From Bos javanicus (Eukaryota > Chordata > Mammalia > Artiodactyla > Bovidae): 64,000 nt of DNA. Each line of letters starts with the position of its first letter. The first letter of the stretch is position 1. This document shows positions 54,401-64,000 of this stretch, piece by piece. The position numbers and the translations under genes are program-made. Location of the stretch: assembly GCF_032452875.1 (NCBI RefSeq), contig NW_026893681.1:62001-126000 (forward strand), read 5' to 3'. The notes under the pieces were generated by a model. The model was not told the origin of the DNA. It did not search any database and was given only the letters and a program-made list of their open reading frames with translations.

Positions 54401-56049
54401 AGGATGATCGTACACTGATCACGTGGCTGATCAGGAACTGATCACATGACTGACCATACAGTGATCACGTGTCTGAATATTGCTGATCATGTTATTGATC
54501 ATGTGCTGATCAGGTGTGTATCATGCACTGATCACCTGACTGCGCATGCACTGACCATGTAACTGTAGGCAATTATCACATGGCTATCATGCAGTGATCA
54601 CGTGGATGATCATGCACTGACCATGCACTGATCACGTAGCTATCATGCATTGATCACTTGGCTGTCATGCACTGATCACGTGGCTGATCATACACTGATC
54701 ACGTGACTGCACATGCACTGATGACATGGCTGATCATACAGTGATCACGTGGCTGATCACGCACTGATCATGTGGTTGATCATGCACTAATCACGTTGCT
54801 GATCATGCACTGATCAGGTGGCTATCATGCACTGCTTACGAGGCTGATCATGCACTGATCACATGGCAATCATGCACTGATCACGTGTCTTATCATACAC
54901 TGATCATTGACTGATCATGCACTGATCACGTGCCTGATCATTCACTGATCACCTGGCTGATCATGCACTGATCACGAAGCTGATCATACACTGATCACGT
55001 GACTGCATGCACTGATCATTTCGATGATCATGCATTGATCAAGGGGCTGATCATGCACTGACCACGTGGCTGATCCTACAATGATCACGTGACTGATCAT
55101 GCACTGATCACACGGCTGACCATGCACTGATCACGAAGCTGATCATACACTGATCACGTGACTGTGCATGCACTGATCACGTGTTTGATCATGCACTGAT
55201 CACGTGTTTGATCATGCACTGATCACGTGGCTGATCATACACTGTTCATGTGCCTGATCATGCACTAAATATGTTGCGGATCATGCACTGATCACATAGC
55301 TGATCATACACTGATCACCTGGCTGATCATACTCTGATCACCTGGCTGATCAGACACTGATCACGTGGCTGATCATACTCTGAACACGAAGCTGATCATA
55401 CACTGATCACGTGACTCCATGCACTGATCAATTGACTGCCCATGCACTGATCACGTGGATGATCATGCGCTGATCATGTGACTGATCATGCACTAAAAAA
55501 ATGGCTGATCAAGCCCTGATCACATGACTGATCATGCACTGTTCACGAAGCTGATCATACAATGATCACGTGACTGTGCATGCACTGATCACTTGGCTGA
55601 TCATGCACAGATCACATGGCTATCATGCACTGATCACTTGATTGTGCATGCAATAATCACGTGGATGATCATGCATTTATCACGTGGCTGATCATGCACT
55701 AATCACAAGGGTGATCATGAACTGATCACGTGACTTAGCATGCTGTGGTCTCGTGTCTGAATGGTGCTGATCATGTGACTAATCAAGAACTGATCACGTG
55801 GCTATCATGCACTGATCACGTGGCTGATCATACACTGATCACGTGGCTATCATGCACTGATCACTTGATTGTGCATGCAATAATCACGTGGATGATCATG
55901 CATGTATCACCTGGCTGATCATGCACTAATCACAAGGGTGATCATGAACTGATCACGTGACTTAGCATGCTGTGATCTCGGGTCTGAGTGGTGCTAATCA
56001 TGTGACTAATCAAGAACTGATCACGTGGCTCTCATGCACTGATGATGTG
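51413..56049. repeat. HOR B unit 5 (4,637 bp)
   Basis: It lacks the 1,323-bp module but keeps the segment from CTTATCAAATTACTG (near 52,288) to CTGATTTAAAGCTG (52,486, TTTGAAG elsewhere), which units 3, 4, 6 and 7 have lost. Landmarks are at about 52,120 (CTCTGCC), 53,304 (CCCGGGG), 54,471 (GTCTGAATATTG) and 55,491 (CTAAAAAAATGG). Near its end GATCACGTGTTTGATC occurs twice in a row (near 55,175), a feature shared with units 6 and 7. Confidence 0.9.
51422..51650. repeat. CAG-rich 46-bp block, B unit 5
   Basis: Five units with the majority sequence. The overlapping GTG-initiated frame is at 51,335-51,535. Confidence 0.88.
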
Positions 56050-59000
56050 CCTCAGGAGGCAATAACCAAAGAGCTGAGCAGGCACGAATCACGCAATCAG
56101 CAGGCAATAATCATGGACCTCAGCTGTGATGAATCATGCTGCTCAGCTGGCAATCATCAAGCAGCTGAATAGGCAGGAATCAGACGGCTCAGCTGGCCAT
56201 TGTCAAGCAGATGAGCAGGCAGGAATCACGCAGCTCAGCTGGCAATTGTCAAGCAGCGGAGCAGACAGGAAAAACGGAGCTCAGTAGGCCCTGATCACGT
56301 GACTGAGCACACACTGATCACGTGACTGATAATGAACTGATCACGAGGCTATAATGCACTGATCACGTGGCTATCATGCACTGCTCACATGACTGAGCAT
56401 GCACTGATCACGTAGCTATCATGCATTGATCACTTGGCTATCATGCACTAATCACGTGGCTGATCATGCACTGATCACGAAGCTGATCATACACTGATCA
56501 TGGGACTGTGCATGCACTGATCACGTGGCTGATCATGCACTGATCACGTGGCTGATCATGCAATGATAACCTGGCTATCATACACTGATCACGTGACTGA
56601 TCATGCACTCTTCACTGGCCTGATCATGCACTGATCCCGTGGCTGATCATGCAATGATCAGGAAGCTGATCATACACTGATCACGTGACTCTGCCTGCTG
56701 TGTGGCTGATCATGCACTGATCACGTGGCTGATCATACACGGATCACGTCGCTGATCATGCACTGATCACCGTGCGGATCATGAATTGATCACGTGGCTG
56801 ATCATACACTGATCACGTGGCTGTTCATGCACTGATCACGTGGCTGATCATACACTGATTTGAAGCTGATCATAGACTGATCACGTGATTCATGCACTGA
56901 TCACGGGGCTGATCATGCACATATCAAATGGCTGATCAATCACTGATCACGTGACTGATCATTCACTGATCACGTGACTGATCATGCACTGATCACGTGG
57001 CTGATCATGCACTAATCACGTAGCTGATCATATACTGATCACGTGACTGTGCATGCACTGTTAACTTGGCTGATCATGCCCTGATCACGAGGCTGATCAT
57101 GCACTGATCACATGGCTGATCATACACTGATCACGTGCCTGATCATGCACTAATCACGTTGCGGAACATGCACTATTCACGTGGCTGATCATACACTGAT
57201 CACGTGGCTGAACATACTCTGATCACGTGGCTGATCGTACACTGATCACGCGGCTGATCATGTACTGATCACGTGTCTATCATGCACTAATCACGTGAAT
57301 GCGCATGAACTGATCACTTACCTGTTCATGCAGTGATTCCGTGGCTATCATGCACTGATCACGTGGCTGATCATGCACTGATCACATGACTGATTAAGCA
57401 CTGCTCGCGTAGCTATAATGCACTGATCACATGACTGCGCATGCCATGATCATGTGACTGATCATGCACTGATCACGTGGCTATCATGCACTGATAACGT
57501 GGCTGATCATGCAGTGATCATGTTACTGATTATGCACTGATCGCGAAGCTATCATGCACTGATCACATGACAGCTCATGCCATGATCGCGTGACTGATCA
57601 TGCACTGATCACGTGGCTATCATGCACTGATCATATGGCTAATCATACATTGATCACCTAAATAATCATGCACTCATCCCGGGGCGGTCTTGCACTGATC
57701 ATGTGGCTGATCAGGCACTGATACTTAGCTATCATGCACTGATCACATGACTGCGCAAGAACTGTTCACGTGGATATCATACACTGGACACGTGACAGAT
57801 CATGCACTGATCACGTGACTGATCATGCACTGATCTGGTGGCTATCATGCATTGATCACGTGATTGGTCATCCACAGATCACGTGACTGATCATGCACTG
57901 ATCACGTGACTGCACATGCACTGATCATGTAAATGTAGGCAATGATCACATGGCTATCATGCACTGATCACGTGGCTGATCATGCACTGATCATGAGACT
58001 GAGCATGCACTGATCACGTAGCTATCATGCATTGATCAATTGGCTATCATGCACTGATCACGTGGCTGATCATACACTGATCACGTGGCTGATCATGCAC
58101 TAATCACGTTGCTTATCATGCACTGATCAGGTGGCTATCATGCACTGATCACGTGGCTGATCATGCACTGCTCACATGGCTGATCGTACACTGATCACGT
58201 GGCTGATCATGCACTAATCACGTTCCTTATCCTGCAATGATCAGGTTGCTATCATGCACTGATCACATGGCTGATCATACACTGATCAGGTGACTGCGCA
58301 TGCACTGATCACATGACTGATCATGCACTGATCATGTGGCTGATCATGCACTGATAAGCTGGCTATCATACACTGATCAGGTGACTGATCATGCACTCTT
58401 CACGTGCCTGATCATGCACTGATCACGTGGCTGATCATGCACTGAATACGAAGCTGATCATACACTGATCACGTGACTGTGCATGCACTGATAACTTGGC
58501 TGGTCATGCACTAATCACATTGCCGATCATGCACTGATCACGTGACTGATCATGCACTGATCTGGTGCCTATCAGGCATTGATCCCGTGGTTGATCATAC
58601 ACTGATCACATGACTGATCATGCACTGATCACCTGGCTATCATGCACTGATCACGTAGCTGATCATGCACTGATCAAGTGATTGAACATGCACTGAAGAC
58701 GTGACTGATCCTGCACTAATCACATGGCTATCATGCACTGATCATGTGACTGCGCATCCACTGATCTCGAGGATGATCGTACACTGATCACGTGGCTGAT
58801 CAGGAACTGATCACATGACTGACCATACAGTGATCACGTGTCTGAATATTGCTGATCATGTTATTGATCATGTGCTGATCAGGTGTGTATCATGCACTGA
58901 TCACCTGACTGCGCATGCACTGACCATGTAACTGTAGGCAATTATCACATGGCTATCATGCAGTGATCACGTGGATGATCATGCACTGACCATGCACTGA

Positions 59001-60417
59001 TCACGTAGCTATCATGCATTGATCACTTGGCTGTCATGCACTGATCACGTGGCTGATCATACACTGATCACGTGACTGCACATGCACTGATGACATGGCT
59101 GATCATACAGTGATCACGTGGCTGATCACGCACTGATCATGTGGTTGATCATGCACTAATCACGTTGCTGATCATGCACTGATCAGGTGGCTATCATGCA
59201 CTGCTTACGAGGCTGATCATGCACTGATCACATGGCAATCATGCACTGATCACGTGTCTTATCATACACTGATCATTGACTGATCATGCACTGATCACGT
59301 GCCTGATCATTCACTGATCACCTGGCTGATCATGCACTGATCACGAGCTGATCATACACTGATCACGTGACTGCATGCACTGATCATTTCGATGATCATG
59401 CATTGATCAAGGGGCTGATCATGCACTGACCACGTGGCTGATCCTACAATGATCACGTGACTGATCATGCACTGATCACACGGCTGACCATGCACTGATC
59501 ACGAAGCTGATCATACACTGATCACGTGACTGTTCATGCACTGATCACGTGTTTGATCATGCACTGATCACGTGTTTGATCATGCACTGATCACGTGGCT
59601 GATCATACACTGTTCATGTGCCTGATCATGCACTAAATATGTTGCGGATCATGCACTGATCACATAGCTGATCATACACTGATCACCTGGCTGATCATAC
59701 TCTGATCACCTGGCTGATCAGACACTGATCACGTGGCTGATCATACTCTGAACACGAAGCTGATCATACACTGATCACGTGACTCCATGCACTGATCAAT
59801 TGACTGCCCATGCACTGATCACGTGGATGATCATGCGCTGATCATGTGACTGATCATGCACTAAAAAAATGGCTGATCAAGCCCTGATCACATGACTGAT
59901 CATGCACTGTTCACGAAGCTGATCATACAATGATCACGTGACTGTGCATGCACTGATCACTTGGCTGATCATGCACAGATCACATGGCTATCATGCACTG
60001 ATCACTTGATTGTGCATGCAATAATCACGTGGATGATCATGCATTTATCACGTGGCTGATCATGCACTAATCACAAGGGTGATCATGAACTGATCACGTG
60101 ACTTAGCATGCTGTGGTCTCGTGTCTGAATGGTGCTGATCATGTGACTAATCAAGAACTGATCACGTGGCTATCATGCACTGATCACGTGGCTGATCATA
60201 CACTGATCACGTGGCTATCATGCACTGATCACTTGATTGTGCATGCAATAATCACGTGGATGATCATGCATGTATCACCTGGCTGATCATGCACTAATCA
60301 CAAGGGTGATCATGAACTGATCACGTGACTTAGCATGCTGTGATCTCGGGTCTGAGTGGTGCTAATCATGTGACTAATCAAGAACTGATCACGTGGCTCT
60401 CATGCACTGATGATGTG
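56050..60417. repeat. HOR B unit 6 (4,368 bp)
   Basis: This is a compact unit. It lacks about 92 bp after the CAG block (the ACCTGACTGCGCATGC monomers) and about 230 bp around CTTATCAAATTACTG. It shares a private set of variants with unit 7: CACGGATCACGTCGC (near 56,739), ATGAATTGATCACG (near 56,782), CATGTTACTGATTATGC and GATACTTAGC (near 57,720). Privately, GATCACGAGCTG near 59,340 is one base short. Confidence 0.92.
56059..56287. repeat. CAG-rich 46-bp block, B unit 6
   Basis: Five units with the majority sequence. The overlapping frame is at 55,972-56,172. Confidence 0.88.
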
Positions 60418-63400
60418 CCTCAGGAGGCAATAACCAAAGAGCTGAGCAGGCACGAATCACGCAATCAGCAGGCAATAATCATGGACCTCAGCTGTGATGA
60501 ATCATGCTGCTCAGCTGGCAATCATCAAGCAGCTGAATAGGCAGGAATCAGACGGCTCAGCTGGCCATTGTCAAGCAGATGAGCAGGCAGGAATCACGCA
60601 GCTCAGCTGGCAATTGTCAAGCAGCGGAGCAGACAGGAAAAACGGAGCTCAGTAGGCCCTGATCACGTGACTGAGCACACACTGATCACGTGACTGATAA
60701 TGAACTGATCACGAGGCTATAATGCACTGATCACGTGGCTATCATGCACTGCTCACATGACTGAGCATGCACTGATCACGTAGCTATCATGCATTGATCA
60801 CTTGGCTATCATGCACTAATCACGTGGCTGATCATGCACTGATCACGAAGCTGATCATACACTGATCATGGGACAGTGCATGCACTGATCACGTGGCTGA
60901 TCATGCACTGATCACGTGGCTGATCATGCAATGATAACCTGGCTATCATACACTGATCACGTGACTGATCATGCACTCTTCACTGGCCTGATCATGCACT
61001 GATCCCGTGGCTGATCATGCAATGATCAGGAAGCTGATCATACACTGATCACGTGACTCTGCCTGCTGTGTGGCTGATCATGCACTGATCACGTGGCTGA
61101 TCATACACGGATCACGTCGCTGATCATGCACTGATCACCGTGCGGATCATGAATTGATCACGTGGCTGATCATACACTGATCACGTGGCTGTTCATGCAC
61201 TGATCACGTGGCTGATCATACACTGATTTGAAGCTGATCATAGACTGATCACGTGATTCATGCACTGATCACGGGGCTGATCATGCACATATCAAATGGC
61301 TGATCAATCACTGATCACGTGACTGATCATTCACTGATCACGTGACTGATCATGCACTGATCACGTGGCTGATCATGCACTAATCACGTAGCTGATCATA
61401 TACTGATCACGTGACTGTGCATGCACTGTTAACTTGGCTGATCATGCCCTGATCACGAGGCTGATCATGCACTGATCACATGGCTGATCATACACTGATC
61501 ACGTGCCTGATCATGCACTAATCACGTTGCGGAACATGCACTATTCACGTGGCTGATCATACACTGATCACGTGGCTGAACATACTCTGATCACGTGGCT
61601 GATCGTACACTGATCACGCGGCTGATCATGTACTGATCACGTGTCTATCATGCACTAATCACGTGAATGCGCATGAACTGATCACTTACCTGTTCATGCA
61701 GTGATTCCGTGGCTATCATGCACTGATCACGTGGCTGATCATGCACTGATCACATGACTGATTAAGCACTGCTCGCGTAGCTATAATGCACTGATCACAT
61801 GACTGCGCATGCCATGATCATGTGACTGATCATGCACTGATCACGTGGCTATCATGCACTGATAACGTGGCTGATCATGCAGTGATCATGTTACTGATTA
61901 TGCACTGATCGCGAAGCTATCATGCACTGATCACATGACAGCTCATGCCATGATCGCGTGACTGATCATGCACTGATCACGTGGCTATCATGCACTGATC
62001 ATATGGCTAATCATACATTGATCACCTAAATAATCATGCACTCATCCCGGGGCGGTCTTGCACTGATCATGTGGCTGATCAGGCACTGATACTTAGCTAT
62101 CATGCACTGATCACATGACTGCGCAAGAACTGTTCACGTGGATATCATACACTGGACACGTGACAGATCATGCACTGATCACGTGACTGATCATGCACTG
62201 ATCTGGTGGCTATCATGCATTGATCACGTGATTGGTCATCCACAGATCACGTGACTGATCATGCACTGATCACGTGACTGCACATGCACTGATCATGTAA
62301 ATGTAGGCAATGATCACATGGCTATCATGCACTGATCACGTGGCTGATCATGCACTGATCATGAGACTGAGCATGCACTGATCACGTAGCTATCATGCAT
62401 TGATCAATTGGCTATCATGCACTGATCACGTGGCTGATCATACACTGATCACGTGGCTGATCATGCACTAATCACGTTGCTTATCATGCACTGATCAGGT
62501 GGCTATCATGCACTGATCACGTGGCTGATCATGCACTGCTCACATGGCTGATCGTACACTGATCACGTGGCTGATCATGCACTAATCACGTTCCTTATCC
62601 TGCAATGATCAGGTTGCTATCATGCACTGATCACATGGCTGATCATACACTGATCAGGTGACTGCGCATGCACTGATCACATGACTGATCATGCACTGAT
62701 CATGTGGCTGATCATGCACTGATAAGCTGGCTATCATACACTGATCAGGTGACTGATCATGCACTCTTCACGTGCCTGATCATGCACTGATCACGTGGCT
62801 GATCATGCACTGAATACGAAGCTGATCATACACTGATCACGTGACTGTGCATGCACTGATAACTTGGCTGGTCATGCACTAATCACATTGCCGATCATGC
62901 ACTGATCACGTGACTGATCATGCACTGATCTGGTGCCTATCAGGCATTGATCCCGTGGTTGATCATACACTGATCACATGACTCATCATGCACTGATCAC
63001 CTGGCTATCATGCACTGATCACGTAGCTGATCATGCACTGATCAAGTGATTGAACATGCACTGAAGACGTGACTGATCCTGCACTAATCACATGGCTATC
63101 ATGCACTGATCATGTGACTGCGCATCCACTGATCTCGAGGATGATCGTACACTGATCACGTGGCTGATCAGGAACTGATCACATGACTGACCATACAGTG
63201 ATCACGTGTCTGAATATTGCTGATCATGTTATTGATCATGTGCTGATCAGGTGTGTATCATGCACTGATCACCTGACTGCGCATGCACTGACCATGTAAC
63301 TGTAGGCAATTATCACATGGCTATCATGCAGTGATCACGTGGATGATCATGCACTGACCATGCACTGATCACGTAGCTATCATGCATTGATCACTTGGCT

Positions 63401-64000
63401 GTCATGCACTGATCACGTGGCTGATCATACACTGATCACGTGACTGCACATGCACTGATGACATGGCTGATCATACAGTGATCACGTGGCTGATCACGCA
63501 CTGATCATGTGGTTGATCATGCACTAATCACGTTGCTGATCATGCACTGATCAGGTGGCTATCATGCACTGCTTACGAGGCTGATCATGCACTGATCACA
63601 TGGCAATCATGCACTGATCACGTGTCTTATCATACACTGATCATTGACTGATCATGCACTGATCACGTGCCTGATCATTCACTGATCACCTGGCTGATCA
63701 TGCACTGATCACGAAGCTGATCATACACTGATCACGTGACTGCATGCACTGATCATTTCGATGATCATGCATTGATCAAGGGGCTGATCATGCACTGACC
63801 ACGTGGCTGATCCTACAATGATCACGTGACTGATCATGCACTGATCACGCGGCTGACCATGCACTGATCACGAAGCTGATCATACACTGATCACGTGACT
63901 GTGCATGCACTGATCACGTGTTTGATCATGCACTGATCACGTGTTTGATCATGCACTGATCACGTGGCTGATCATACACTGTTCATGTGCCTGATCATGC
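60418..64000. repeat. HOR B unit 7, cut by the window end
   Basis: It parallels unit 6 at an offset of 4,368 bp (4,369 after the 1-bp gap near 59,340). By eye I found only a handful of differences in about 3.6 kb: GGGACAGTGC for GGGACTGTGC (60,872), ATGACTCATC for ATGACTGATC (62,981), CACGCGGC for CACACGGC (63,846) and GACTGTGCATGC for GACTGTTCATGC (63,898). It stops in the CTGTTCATGTGCC monomer, still inside the array. Confidence 0.92.
60427..60655. repeat. CAG-rich 46-bp block, B unit 7
   Basis: Five units with the majority sequence. The overlapping frame is at 60,340-60,540. Confidence 0.88.

Larger units (their letters stand above)
1..64000. repeat. 23-bp satellite DNA array filling the window
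   Basis: The sequence is a continuous tandem array of a 23-bp monomer, CTGATCATGCA followed by CTGATCACGTGG. The two halves (11 and 12 bp) share CTGATCA, so the monomer looks like an old dimer of an 11/12-bp unit. Common variants are TGAC for TGGC after CACG, CATACAC for CATGCAC, GAAGCTG for GTGGCTG, and loss of TG giving CTATCATGCA. No unrelated sequence interrupts the array. The monomer carries the palindromes TGATCA (twice) and CACGTG (once). No array edge is visible at either end of the window. The family resembles my recollection of the bovine 1.706 satellite (23 bp, 12+11 substructure), which was not verified. Confidence 0.97.

Noticed and set aside
1..64000. CRISPR array
   Set aside because: The repeats are directly adjacent, with no unique spacers, and vary in a nested higher-order pattern. 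No cas gene is present.
1..64000. Plasmid-type iterons or replication origin from about 22-bp repeats
   Set aside because: The array is tens of kilobases long with kilobase-scale higher-order units, and has no rep gene or AT-rich region. This fits eukaryotic satellite, not a bacterial origin.

Overview
The whole 64-kb window is tandem satellite DNA. I find no supportable protein gene, RNA gene, transposon or CRISPR array. The basic unit is a 23-bp monomer made of two related half-units, CTGATCATGCA (11 bp) and CTGATCACGTGG (12 bp), which share CTGATCA. It is repeated, with point variants and small indels, from the first base to the last. This points to eukaryotic constitutive heterochromatin (pericentromeric or similar), most likely from a mammal. 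A 23-bp unit with 12+11-bp substructure and patchwork long-range units fits what I recall of the bovine 1.706 g/cm3 satellite family. That assignment is from memory and was not tested by a search.

Two higher-order repeat (HOR) families are present. Family A (1 to about 20,268) has a 1,540/1,541-bp period: eleven full copies, a rearranged twelfth of 1,944 bp and a truncated thirteenth. Family B (about 20,269 to 64,000) has longer, variable units. The part before 33.1 kb is a patchwork of B modules. From 33.1 kb there are seven units of 2,424, 4,546, 5,717, 5,625, 4,637, 4,368 and at least 3,583 bp (the last cut by the window end).

Each A copy and each of the seven later B units carries one block of 224-229 bp that looks different: five 46-bp (2 x 23) units rich in CAG and CAGCTG. 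In B copies this block lies in a 66-codon open frame that starts with GTG. In A copies a 4-bp deletion shifts and stops it. I treat the frame as incidental.

From 25,921 to about 29,670 the sequence is almost pure consensus monomer, yet it keeps the order of indels and a few markers of the neighbouring B units. Single-base variants are erased while the register is kept. This is the most unusual signal here. I read it as either consensus smoothing during assembly or an unusual conversion event.

The other structure is the record of unequal exchange. There is an A/B junction present twice, a 471-bp tandem duplication, a 1,323-bp module found in only two units, a two-copy (3,080-bp) super-period in A, and many indels that are multiples of 23 bp.
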